Source: Bacillota bacterium
Lineage (GTDB): Bacteria > Bacillota > Bacilli > Alicyclobacillales > SLC66
NCBI GenBank assembly: GCA_021828865.1
Contig: JAJZCW010000020.1
Span: forward strand, 1 to 61,854
DNA length: 61,854 nucleotides
Reading direction: 5' to 3'
The position numbers and the translations under genes are program-made. This document shows, in pieces, positions 36,235 to 44,751 of the stretch. The notes beneath the pieces were generated by a model. It saw only the letters and a list, made by a program, of their open reading frames with translations. It was not told the origin of the DNA and ran no database searches. The stretch's first letter is position 1, and every line of letters begins with the position of its first letter.

Positions 36235-37077
36235 TCACGATTTCAGCGACCCGGCGACTGCTCCTGCAATCAAATATCTCTGCAAAAATACAAACGCAAT
36301 AATTAACGGAGCTGCCACAATAAATACACCTGCCGCCAATAGTGTCCAATCACTCTGATTGCTACCATAGAAGGTATATAACCCTCTGGTTAAGGGATAG
36401 AGAGAATTACTTGCTAAAAATACGACTGGACCAATTAAATCATTCCAAACATTAATCGCGACATATATCCCCACAGTAGCCAGCGCCGGACGAATTAGAG
36501 GAATTAAAATCCGCCAAATATAATGAAAATAACCGCAGCCGTCAATTGCCGCACTTTCATCTAATTCAACGGGTATCGTGCGAAAATAACCTACAAAAAT
36601 GAAAAATCCAAATGTCAACCCGTATTGTAAATGCAAAATAATATATCCCAGGCGATTGTTATACAAATCTAGTAACCGTGACTCAATAAAAAGTGGAACT
36701 AATCCTACCGGCAAGAACATGCCTGCCAAAAACAACGTGTAGATGATTTGCGAACCTCGTATATAGCGTCTTGATACTGGAAATGCAAGTAGAGCAGCAA
36801 AAAGCAAAGAAATCGCAGTGGAGAAAAAAGTGTAAATAATGGAGTTAAAAAAATACGTTCCCATCGTCGCTTGGTTCCAAGCATCTACGAAATTAAACAA
36901 TCGAATGGGATGGGGAAAAGAAACTGGATTATTGAGAAATTGCGCAGGCGTTTGCAATGCGACGGATAATAAATAGGTAAGGGGCCCAAGATACAGCAAT
37001 AAAGCAACCACAGCTGCAACGATGAAAGCCACCCAGTGCCTTTTGCGATTCAGGAACATGGTACTTGCGCTTTTCAC
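36235..37077 (-). CDS. ABC sugar transporter permease (MalG type)
   Basis: A 280-residue permease with six helices and the EAA-loop (DESAAIDGCGYFHYIWRIL...P pattern) that contacts the ATPase. It overlaps the first permease by four bases. The ATPase itself (MsmX type, usually shared) is not in the locus. Confidence 0.9.
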   Translation of the reverse strand: MKSASTMFLNRKRHWVAFIVAAVVALLLYLGPLTYLLSVALQTPAQFLNNPVSFPHPIRLFNFVDAWNQATMGTYFFNSIIYTFFSTAISLLFAALLAFPVSRRYIRGSQIIYTLFLAGMFLPVGLVPLFIESRLLDLYNNRLGYIILHLQYGLTFGFFIFVGYFRTIPVELDESAAIDGCGYFHYIWRILIPLIRPALATVGIYVAINVWNDLIGPVVFLASNSLYPLTRGLYTFYGSNQSDWTLLAAGVFIVAAPLIIAFVFLQRYLIAGAVAGSLKS

Positions 37078-37964
37078 CCCAATACCTCCTCGCGCTTTCT
37101 AAGTACTTTTTGCAAAACCAAGGCGACAATTAAAGTAATCGCAAACTCGACCATATTGATCGCTGCCGCTAGTCCCAAATTGCTCGATCCTTGAAAAGCA
37201 GTGTTAAACATATACATACCAAGTGTATTCGTATGATACAGGCCATCCGTTAACACATAAATTAAATCATAGGTATTAAGAGATCCCACCGCCGCCAGCA
37301 AGACATTGACCGTTGTGCTAGGCGCAATCATTGGAAAAGTAATATTACGAAAAATTCGCCATCCATTGGCACCATCAAGCTTTGCCGCCTCATATAATTC
37401 TTCTGGAACAGTATTCATTCCAGCCAAATAAACAATGGTTGTGAATCCTAAATTGGCCCATATTTGAACGAATATGACGAGTGGCATAGCCAGGCTGTTA
37501 GAACCGAAAAATGCAGAATTCCCACCCCAGAGAGAGAGAAAATTAGCTGCTGGCCCCCCTGATGGATTGAATATAAGCGCCCAAGTCAATCCTATAACAG
37601 TCACGCCAAGTGATGCAGGCATAAAAACTAATGAACGAAAAACTGCTCTTCCGGGGTATTTTTTGGTGAACAAATGCGCAAGTCCTAGTGCAAAAAGATT
37701 TTGAAACACCGTTACACTCACAGCAAAAACCAGCGTATCTCGTATAGATCCTGTTAATCCTGCAGAATCCAATATAAAGGCTTGCACATAGTTGGTTAGC
37801 CCTATGAATTGAGCCGGTATGCCTGGGATGCCTGAATAATTGGTTAAAGAAATCACTGCGGTCGCAACTGAAGGTACAATACCAAACAAAAAGTAAACCA
37901 GTAATCCCGGTGCCATTCCTATGCGCATTTGTATACGATCGCGACCACGGTAAATTGATGACAC
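37074..37964 (-). CDS. ABC sugar transporter permease (MalF type)
   Basis: A 296-residue permease with six helices and the EAA-loop YEAAKLDGANGWRIF. GTG at 37964 has GGTGGGGG upstream; a GTG seven codons earlier is in frame but lacks a site. It works with the other permease and the binding protein to import an oligosaccharide or amino sugar. Confidence 0.9.
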   Translation of the reverse strand: MSSIYRGRDRIQMRIGMAPGLLVYFLFGIVPSVATAVISLTNYSGIPGIPAQFIGLTNYVQAFILDSAGLTGSIRDTLVFAVSVTVFQNLFALGLAHLFTKKYPGRAVFRSLVFMPASLGVTVIGLTWALIFNPSGGPAANFLSLWGGNSAFFGSNSLAMPLVIFVQIWANLGFTTIVYLAGMNTVPEELYEAAKLDGANGWRIFRNITFPMIAPSTTVNVLLAAVGSLNTYDLIYVLTDGLYHTNTLGMYMFNTAFQGSSNLGLAAAINMVEFAITLIVALVLQKVLRKREEVLG

Positions 37965-38004
37965 GATTGTCCCCCACCCCAGCACTCTTTTTGAAACAAT
38001 GAGC

Positions 38005-38036
38005 GAAAAAAGGGTGTGCTCAAGCTGGACACACCC
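38005..38036 (-). terminator. Attenuating terminator between binding protein and permeases
   Basis: On the minus strand, arms GGGTGTG and CACACCC with an 11-base loop are followed by six Ts. Placed between the binding-protein gene and the permeases, it would allow much more binding protein to be made than permease, a common arrangement. Confidence 0.8.
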
Positions 38037-38051
38037 TCATGCCCATCAACA

Positions 38052-39359
38052 TTACTTCTGAATCTGATTCCAAGCGTTTTGATACATTTGCGCCACTTGT
38101 TGTGGTGTGTACTTTCCTTGATACATTTCTAGTTGCAATTGCCACCAGTTTTTCGGTTGCACATAATAAGATCCACTACCAGGTAACGCTGGGAAAATGG
38201 TGGCTAATGAAACTCCTTTGCCAAACCAACTTCCCAACGTGCGAGAAGATACACTGTTATAAGTACCCACATTTCTGCTTGGGGAAATGCCTGTGGCATT
38301 TACGTATTGTGCATAAATCTTTGGCGAAGCAAAGAAATTCAACCATTTTAATGCAGCTGCTTTGTGAGGACTATTGTTTAAGACAACAAAGGTCAAATCA
38401 GGTTGCAGCAAAGATTGGTTCAGCTTAGGATTATTGGATCCTGGAAATGGGAAGTACCCCATATTAATATGAGGATTGGCTTGTACAACAGATGGTAAAT
38501 CCCAAGAACCATCCAACAACATAGCCGCTTTTCCATTGGCAAAGGCACCCGGCATTTGTTGCCACGGAACTCCTGTAAAGTTTGGTTCTAAATATTTCAT
38601 CACTTCTTTTTCACGCTGCATGACGGTGATAAAGGCAGGATCTGTCCACTTTGTTTTTCCCGTCCAAAGAGCAGTATTAATATTGCCCACCTTAGGTAAC
38701 CAGACTTCCTGCATCAATGGATAAGTGATAAACTGCAGATACAAAGGTCCCACATTTTGTAATCCATCAAAAAATGGAACAACGTGATGAGAGCTTAGCA
38801 CTTTAGCGATTTGCATAAACTGATTGAATGTCTTGGGAGGAGTCAGATGGTATTTGGCGAAAATCGCTTTATTGTAAAACACACCATCCTGGTAGACACC
38901 GGAAACCAAGCCATAATACTTCCCTTTATACTGATCATTAGCGAGAACAGAAGAATTAAAGTCTTTTATCCAAGGCTGCCCGTTAAGCGGTGTAAATACA
39001 TTGTTAACTGCCCACAATTGGGTCGGGCTTAAACTATTTTGATTCGTAGTCGTCGGCAAAGGCTGAATGGGGAACGTCCCCATAATATCTGCGGAGCCAC
39101 CTTGAACCGCTGTTTGTTGCATGGTAGCATATCCACCTGTTACATCAGCGGTAGTCTGATAATTCACTGTATAGCCAGGATTAGCTTTTTCGAATTCTGT
39201 ATTGATTTTTTTGAGCACTGCCACCGCAGGTGGATTGACCCATGTAATGAGGTTGACAACATTCTGTGAAGATGCAAGTGCAGGTGCGGTTATTGTTAAT
39301 CCTGTTGCCATTGTCAAAGCAACCGCAATGGCTCCCGTGATTTTTGTGTTTTTTTTCAA
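38052..39359 (-). CDS. ABC transporter sugar-binding protein (secreted form)
   Basis: A 435-residue family 1 solute-binding protein: signal sequence of 29 residues ending in ITAPALASS, then NLITWVNPPAVAVL and TEFEKANPGYTVN, typical of sugar binders. The signal lacks a lipobox cysteine, so cleavage by signal peptidase I is predicted. That is unusual for a Gram-positive cell, where binding proteins are normally lipid anchored. TTG at 39359 has AAGGGGG upstream. Confidence 0.9.
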   Translation of the reverse strand: MKKNTKITGAIAVALTMATGLTITAPALASSQNVVNLITWVNPPAVAVLKKINTEFEKANPGYTVNYQTTADVTGGYATMQQTAVQGGSADIMGTFPIQPLPTTTNQNSLSPTQLWAVNNVFTPLNGQPWIKDFNSSVLANDQYKGKYYGLVSGVYQDGVFYNKAIFAKYHLTPPKTFNQFMQIAKVLSSHHVVPFFDGLQNVGPLYLQFITYPLMQEVWLPKVGNINTALWTGKTKWTDPAFITVMQREKEVMKYLEPNFTGVPWQQMPGAFANGKAAMLLDGSWDLPSVVQANPHINMGYFPFPGSNNPKLNQSLLQPDLTFVVLNNSPHKAAALKWLNFFASPKIYAQYVNATGISPSRNVGTYNSVSSRTLGSWFGKGVSLATIFPALPGSGSYYVQPKNWWQLQLEMYQGKYTPQQVAQMYQNAWNQIQK

Positions 39360-39464
39360 TCAAGTTACCCCCTTATTTTCGTTCAATATGAAAACAACAT
39401 TCCAACAGGATCTTCTAATAACGGTAACCCGCCATCACCCCCTTACCATTAGTAATCTGAATTT

Positions 39465-40694
39465 TCACTGTTGGCCTTCTTGAATATCAAAATGATAGTT
39501 AGTTTCAAGAAGTGATTCAGAGGATCTAAGAAACCCGTTTTTCTCCAAAATAATAGCTACTATCCCTGCAACAGCGGCAAATTCTCTTAATTCTCCGGTT
39601 AAAACCAATGGTTTATCGTGTGGAAAATTAATTAGCCTACGATTAATATTTTTTTGAAGAGCTCGCATAAATTCATCGCATTGATCAAAAATCCCTTCTA
39701 AAATAATAATGCTCGGATCCGTAGTAGATATCAGAGAAGCGATCCCAACCGCCAGTATCTCAGACACTTGTTCCAGAATCTCAGCAACGTCTCCTTTTTG
39801 ATAAATGGAATTTAAGTAACTGGCTCGATCAACAATGGTTTCAAAATCATCTTCTGACAATTCTTTTGGTAGATGATCTTTTAGCAAAGAAATAACTTCA
39901 TGCCAACTCACATAAGCTTCCAAACAACCGATACTTCCACATCTGCATTTTTTCCCATTTAATTCAACAGGCATATGGCCAATCTCACCGGCATATCCTC
40001 GACTTCCAAGTAATATGTGCCTATCAACAATGATCCCAGCCCCCACACCTGTTCCGACATGCACATAACAAAAAGAATTCACCCCTCTCCCTCTTCCAAA
40101 ATAGGCTTCCCCTATCGCAGCGGCATTCGTATCGTTTTCTATAAAAGTAGGAATCTTATGATTATTCATTATATCTCCAGTAAATTTCAAGGATTTCCAA
40201 GGGAAGTTTGCTATATTTACTATTTCACCTTCTGAGCGATTTAATATACCAGGGGTGGCTAATCCAACACCAATAACCGTCGATTCATCATGCCCATCCA
40301 TCAGTTCACTAATCACAGATTGTAAAACTGATCTAATATCATCTGATAATTCAAATTTTTTTTCTGATATTTTTTTTATCTCAGCTGCTATATTGGTTCG
40401 AACACCTAAAACCTTATTATCTACGATAGACAAACCAATTACCGAACGAGAATCCCATTGTATATCTAATAGCATAGGGCGCCTTCCCATAGGCGAAACA
40501 ACCTTTCCCACTTCTTGAACCAAATTTTCTGATTGTAATTCAATAATGGCGTTTCCAACTGTAGTGGGACTTAGCGTTGTCTGCCGGGAAATTTCAATTT
40601 TTGACATGGGGCCATGATTTAATAGGGTGTCGAGCACAAGTCGCCGATTCATTTGTTGAACGTACTGCAAATCCCCTGTCGGTCTGTGTCTCAC
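39465..40694 (-). CDS. ROK-family transcriptional regulator
   Basis: A 409-residue NagC/XylR-type repressor: N-terminal winged helix-turn-helix (SKIEISRQTTLSPTTVGNAI) and a ROK sugar-sensing domain with GTGVGAGIIV and zinc motif CRCGSIGCLEAY. GTG at 40694 follows AAAGGGG. Likely repressor of the surrounding locus through the two matching sites at 40730 and 43757; inducer is probably an amino-sugar phosphate. Confidence 0.92.
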   Translation of the reverse strand: MRHRPTGDLQYVQQMNRRLVLDTLLNHGPMSKIEISRQTTLSPTTVGNAIIELQSENLVQEVGKVVSPMGRRPMLLDIQWDSRSVIGLSIVDNKVLGVRTNIAAEIKKISEKKFELSDDIRSVLQSVISELMDGHDESTVIGVGLATPGILNRSEGEIVNIANFPWKSLKFTGDIMNNHKIPTFIENDTNAAAIGEAYFGRGRGVNSFCYVHVGTGVGAGIIVDRHILLGSRGYAGEIGHMPVELNGKKCRCGSIGCLEAYVSWHEVISLLKDHLPKELSEDDFETIVDRASYLNSIYQKGDVAEILEQVSEILAVGIASLISTTDPSIIILEGIFDQCDEFMRALQKNINRRLINFPHDKPLVLTGELREFAAVAGIVAIILEKNGFLRSSESLLETNYHFDIQEGQQ

Positions 40695-40729
40695 AGTGAA
40701 ACCCCTTTCAAAAAAATTAAACGAAAAAC

Positions 40730-40752
40730 ATTATTTTTTCCAATAGAATAAT
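40730..40752. promoter_or_regulatory. Operator-like inverted repeat before the ROK gene
   Basis: ATTATT (40730-40735) and AATAAT (40747-40752) are separated by 11 bases, and the core TTTTTTCCAATAGAATA is shared with the site at 43757. Position between kinase gene and ROK start suggests autoregulation. Confidence 0.7.
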
Positions 40753-40818
40753 TATTTAGCTACATAATAATCATGACTCTTTTACTTTGTCAATCATTTT
40801 ATTAATCCCTGTACTTTC

Positions 40819-41811
40819 CTAAGAAATATTCAGCAACTCAGCTTTATTAGCCAGTTGTTCCCATAATTTAATGACCTCTCTTGACGAGTAGTCTTCTGCG
40901 TAGCGCATTCTTTGTTCGTATTGAATTGCCCGAAGAACAGCCCCCGCAGCAGGACTTAACGTCAGTACAAGAAAAATTGAGTCAGGCATTTTTTGCTGTA
41001 ATAAGTCTCTCATGTCTGTTGTTTTCGTAAATATACTTCCTGACAATACCACTTTCTTATTGAGGTTATGATTGATTTGGATGTACACGGATTGTATTAA
41101 TCGTATGTATTGATCTACCGCTTTATTAATAATTTGATTGGAAACTAAATCATGGGGAGAAGACTCAATGACAATGCGTGCAAATGATGCAATCGATTGG
41201 ATCGGATTGGACGCGCCATAAATAGCAGGCACAATATCAAGAACCTGCTCAATTTGGTAAAATGATTGGACTTTTTGCCACAATATTGTAGCTGTCCCCC
41301 TGTGTTCCGCGCTTTGAATAGCGGCTATGATTCCAGATCTTCCGATATCAAATCCACTGCCTTCGTCTCCTACCAGATTACCGTAACCACCGGCCCGAAA
41401 GATTTCTCCTGTTTCTGTTTCTCCTAAACATACAGAACCTGTCCCCGCAATCAAAACAACTCCTGGTGTTCCAAACGTACCTGCCGTGAGAGCAGCTAAG
41501 GCATCACCGGACACTTCTATCAATGCATTCGTGAATATTGAAGAAAACTTTTCTTTCATTTTTTCAATATGTTCACTACGAGACAGTCCAGCTAAACAAA
41601 ATGATAATCCAAGTACTTCATTATCACTGGCATTAATTGACTTCATTAAAAAATGAATTAGGTAATCCATCGTCTCTAATGCCGCATCCCAAGGCACAGT
41701 GTTGGGGTTGCTTGCCTTTCCAATACAAGTGATTCCAATACGGCGCTCCATATCCATCAAAAAAACCTGTGTCTTAGACCCACCGCCATCTATCCCTACA
41801 TAAAGGCCCAA
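40819..41811 (-). CDS. BadF/BcrA-type sugar kinase (N-acetylglucosamine kinase-like)
   Basis: A 330-residue ASKHA-fold kinase with phosphate-1 motif YVGIDGGGSKT at the start, GVVLIAGTGSVCLG as phosphate-2, and GGYGNLVGDEGSGFDIG, the region typical of bacterial and human GlcNAc kinase relatives. It should phosphorylate the imported amino sugar before NagA. TTG at 41811 follows GGGAGTGAT. Confidence 0.87.
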   Translation of the reverse strand: MGLYVGIDGGGSKTQVFLMDMERRIGITCIGKASNPNTVPWDAALETMDYLIHFLMKSINASDNEVLGLSFCLAGLSRSEHIEKMKEKFSSIFTNALIEVSGDALAALTAGTFGTPGVVLIAGTGSVCLGETETGEIFRAGGYGNLVGDEGSGFDIGRSGIIAAIQSAEHRGTATILWQKVQSFYQIEQVLDIVPAIYGASNPIQSIASFARIVIESSPHDLVSNQIINKAVDQYIRLIQSVYIQINHNLNKKVVLSGSIFTKTTDMRDLLQQKMPDSIFLVLTLSPAAGAVLRAIQYEQRMRYAEDYSSREVIKLWEQLANKAELLNIS

Positions 41812-41830
41812 GCTGATCACTCCCAAATTG

Positions 41831-42898
41831 TTATATGTCAGTTAATGCAGAAGCTATAATATTATGCGATTTTTCTCGTAACTCTTTCATGATGAGGTTG
41901 TCTCTTCCATAATGAACTCTATTGGTAAGTAAAATAGTCCACAATTTTGATGAAGGATCCATGGTTATACTCGTACCTGTAAATCCTGTGTGTCCCACTG
42001 TTGTTGGAGGCCAAAGATCACCGCTATGATCAAAACTATCTCTTCGATACGTCCATCCTAGCCCGCGGCATCCATTTAAACGATCAGTATGACATTGACA
42101 TGCGATGTGACGAACAGATTCAGAAAGAATGGATATACTCGGAGTCAACCACATTTTTACATAACGTGTTAAATCAGAGATTGGCGCAAAAAGTCCGGCA
42201 TGCCCCGAAAATCCATCCATTTGATAGGCATTTTCATCATGAACCACTCCCACTTTCACACCAAACCCCGAACTTTCTTCCGTTGCGGCAATCCGATCGC
42301 GTAAGTTTTTATCAGGATTGTAATTAGTCTCATTCATTGATAGTGGCTGAAAAATATACTCTTTACTAAATTCAGCAATCGTTTTACTGGTAATTATTCG
42401 AACAATTTCACCAAGCAAAATAAATCCCAAGTCACTATAAACCACCCTTGTTCCCGGAGAACACTCCAATTCTTCTTTTTTCACCATACTGATTATTTCA
42501 TCTCTGGAATGAGAATGTTGATAATATGCTCGATGTGATGGTAAGCCTGAGGAGTGAGTGAGCAAGTGTTGCACAGTCACAACTGATTTTGGATCCGATC
42601 GGAAATTAGCAATAAACTTAGCAACCGGGTCATGCAAACGAATCTCTCCATAGTCAATTAACCACAAAATACTCGGTAAAGTAGCAACTACTTTTGTAAG
42701 TGAAGCCAGATCGAATATGGTGTCATCTCTCATTAATCGTGTAACGCCATTTTTATTTTCTGCGTACCCACCAAAGCTTTGGTGAATAATTTCGTTTCCT
42801 AAACCAACCGCTATAGAATAACCAGGCAAACGACCATCATCTACTTCTTTTCTTAATAATTCATCCAATCTGTAAAGCTTTACTCTATTAATATTCAT
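41831..42898 (-). CDS. Serine hydrolase of the class C beta-lactamase family (YbbE-like)
   Basis: A 355-residue penicillin-binding-protein-like hydrolase with catalytic FDLASLTKV (SxxK), VYSDLGFILLGE (Tyr motif) and VGHTGFTGT (HTG in place of KTG). No signal peptide is seen, so it is probably cytoplasmic. In B. subtilis a related gene, ybbE, sits in the muropeptide recycling operon; by analogy this one may act on a cell-wall fragment. Confidence 0.85.
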   Translation of the reverse strand: MNINRVKLYRLDELLRKEVDDGRLPGYSIAVGLGNEIIHQSFGGYAENKNGVTRLMRDDTIFDLASLTKVVATLPSILWLIDYGEIRLHDPVAKFIANFRSDPKSVVTVQHLLTHSSGLPSHRAYYQHSHSRDEIISMVKKEELECSPGTRVVYSDLGFILLGEIVRIITSKTIAEFSKEYIFQPLSMNETNYNPDKNLRDRIAATEESSGFGVKVGVVHDENAYQMDGFSGHAGLFAPISDLTRYVKMWLTPSISILSESVRHIACQCHTDRLNGCRGLGWTYRRDSFDHSGDLWPPTTVGHTGFTGTSITMDPSSKLWTILLTNRVHYGRDNLIMKELREKSHNIIASALTDI

Positions 42899-42966
42899 GA
42901 CTAAGTCAACCTTTCACTTTAATGAGGGTATTTTTTAAATAACCTTTTTCGTTTTCGATGTAAGTT

Positions 42967-43737
42967 CTACTTAATTTTCAAATGATTCGCATCTAAATAA
43001 TCGGTGTTTTTTAACAAATCAGTTGCACCATCCTGATCCAGAATGACCATTACATCTGGATGAAATTGTAAAATACTAGCTGGGATAGTGGTACTAACAT
43101 TTCCAATCACCACTTGTTCAATGATTTTTGACTTTTCAGTGCCAAAAGCCATCAGTACTATTTTCTTTGCTTGCAATATCGATTGGATTCCCATTGTAAT
43201 TGCTTGTTTTGGTACCTGATCTTCACTATCGAAAAAACGGGCGTTGCTCTTTATGGTTTCGTGTCGGAGTTCCACCACATGAGTTTTTGCAATTAGGGTA
43301 TCTGAGGGTTCATTAAACCCAATATGCCCATTGATACCAATACCTAGTATCTGTAAATCAATTGGATAATTTTTTAAGATTTCATCATATCGAAGGCATT
43401 CTTCCACTAAATTAGCAGAGGCACCATTTGGAACAAAAGTGCAAGAAGACGATAAGTTAGTTTTTGAAAAAAGATTGCTTTTCATGAAATGGAAATAACT
43501 TTGGGGATGCTCCGCGCTAAGCCCTACATATTCGTCCAAATTGATAGTGGTTACATGCGATAAATCAAGACCACACTCATATAAACGCACCAACGACTCA
43601 TAAAATGGAACGGGAGTTTGCCCTGTCGCTAAACCAAGTACTGGGTTGCGTTTATTCATAATCACGAATTCTGCTAATGAGGCCACATATATGCCCGCAT
43701 CGTGAGGAGTGTTAAAAACACGGATGGTAAATGTCAA
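42967..43737 (-). CDS. nagB: Glucosamine-6-phosphate deaminase
   Basis: Converts GlcN-6-P to fructose-6-P and ammonia. The 256-residue product has LGLATGQTPVPFY, catalytic NLDEYVG and GINGHIGFNEP. TTG at 43737 follows GGAGTG. It is the first gene of the locus, behind an operator-like repeat. Length is normal for the short Gram-positive type without the allosteric C-terminus. Confidence 0.94.
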   Translation of the reverse strand: MTFTIRVFNTPHDAGIYVASLAEFVIMNKRNPVLGLATGQTPVPFYESLVRLYECGLDLSHVTTINLDEYVGLSAEHPQSYFHFMKSNLFSKTNLSSSCTFVPNGASANLVEECLRYDEILKNYPIDLQILGIGINGHIGFNEPSDTLIAKTHVVELRHETIKSNARFFDSEDQVPKQAITMGIQSILQAKKIVLMAFGTEKSKIIEQVVIGNVSTTIPASILQFHPDVMVILDQDGATDLLKNTDYLDANHLKIK

Positions 43738-43756
43738 TTCAACCCCACACTCCTAG

Positions 43757-43787
43757 AATATTTATTTTTTCCAATAGAATAAATATT
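43757..43787. promoter_or_regulatory. Operator-like inverted repeat before nagB
   Basis: AATATTTATT (43757-43766) and AATAAATATT (43778-43787) are perfect ten-base arms with an 11-base spacer. The central portion matches the site at 40730 over about 21 positions. Probable binding site of the ROK regulator. Confidence 0.78.
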
Positions 43788-43883
43788 TAGGCAAATATAA
43801 TCAAGATTTTTTCATTTGTCAAGAGATTAAGCTCTCACTAGACCTTGGGACTCATTCGCATATTACTTGCACAATGGACACTA

Positions 43884-43921
43884 AAAAACGGAGGTCTCAT
43901 TTTCTGAGAACCCCCGTTTTT
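43884..43921 (-). terminator. Terminator of the tRNA unit
   Basis: Arms AAAACGGAGGTCTCA and TGAGAACCCCCGTTTT (one bulge) enclose a short loop and carry T-runs on both strands; it probably ends tRNA transcription on the minus strand. Confidence 0.75.
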
Positions 43922-43944
43922 CCTTGATTTATCAAGCTTTTTGG

Positions 43945-44020
43945 TGGAGCCACTTGGCGGAGTCGAACCGTCGACCTGTTCATTACGAGTGAACCGCTCT
44001 ACCTACTGAGCTAAAGTGGC
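43945..44020 (-). tRNA. tRNA-Thr (CGU anticodon)
   Basis: Read on the minus strand it begins GCCACTTTAGCTCAG, has the anticodon loop with CGT, the TTCGACTCC T-loop and encoded CCA. Acceptor stem pairs GCCACTT with AAGTGGC. This decodes ACG. Confidence 0.93.
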
Positions 44021-44025
44021 AAATG

Positions 44026-44102
44026 TGGTAGCGGAGGAGGGATTTGAACCCCCGACACTACGGGTATGAACCGTATGCTCTGACCACCTGAGCTACTCCG
44101 CC
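44026..44102 (-). tRNA. tRNA-Met (CAU anticodon, elongator)
   Basis: Begins GGCGGAGTAGCTCAG, anticodon loop TTCATAC, T-arm GGGGGTTCAAATCCC, encoded CCA. The paired first base of the acceptor stem marks it as elongator, not initiator; a lysidine-modified Ile tRNA is less likely from the stem sequence. Confidence 0.9.
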
Positions 44103-44108
44103 GTGCCA

Positions 44109-44199
44109 TGGCGGAGAGAGTGGGATTCGAACCCACGAGACGCTATCAACGCCTACACGATTTCCAATCGTGCTCCTTCGACCACTCGGACATCTCTCC
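44109..44199 (-). tRNA. tRNA-Ser (GGA anticodon)
   Basis: Class II tRNA of 91 bases with long variable arm. Begins GGAGAGATGTCCGAG, anticodon loop TTGGAAA, T-loop GTTCGAATC, encoded CCA. Decodes TCC and TCT. Confidence 0.94.
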
Positions 44200-44264
44200 G
44201 TAGGAACGCAATAGATAAGATACCATGAATCGCGGCAATAATCAACCAATCAACGCTTGAATTT

Positions 44265-44684
44265 TTAATCTTTCTTCGGCGTGCTTTGAATGGCCTTCAC
44301 TTGCGTTTTATATGTGCGAAGCAGTCCCAACGCATCATGGAACCAAGGTCCTCCATAAGCCACCAGTACCCCGGCAAAACCGTAATCAAGCAAACTCCCC
44401 ACCCATTCCGGCTGCAAAGAACTCCAAATCGGGCGAAGTTTCAATAATTGCAACGGATGAACCTGTGCCACTCCAGCCAAAACGGCCCCATTGATCCCTG
44501 CCAAGAGATGAATATTGACGCGCCGCAATGCTTCTTCATACACTTCATCCCATACCGAGTCATTGGGTTTTGCTTTCGCGTTTAAATGCAGGATGGTAAT
44601 TCGTTTTTTCATTTGTTGCGTAATTGCCTGAGCGCCCGCTGACAGAGCCGCCATCACCGCGAGAAATTGCATGAGTTCATCCAT
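44265..44684 (-). CDS. Hypothetical protein with hydrophobic segments
   Basis: A 139-residue protein. It has a possible helix near residues 5-22 and others near 60-75 and 95-115, with charged linkers, so it may associate with the membrane. The family is not recognised. ATG at 44684 has GGGGGAAT upstream. It lies between trpE and the tRNAs and is not obviously linked to either. Confidence 0.6.
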   Translation of the reverse strand: MDELMQFLAVMAALSAGAQAITQQMKKRITILHLNAKAKPNDSVWDEVYEEALRRVNIHLLAGINGAVLAGVAQVHPLQLLKLRPIWSSLQPEWVGSLLDYGFAGVLVAYGGPWFHDALGLLRTYKTQVKAIQSTPKKD

Positions 44685-44751
44685 GCCGATTCCCCCTATG
44701 AAATTTAGTTACTATCAGCCTACGCCTAGGCATTTGTCCACTAGTACTTGA

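Noticed and set aside
44058..44249. Minus-strand 63-codon frame
   Set aside because: It lies over the tRNA-Met and tRNA-Ser genes and is a by-product of their sequence.
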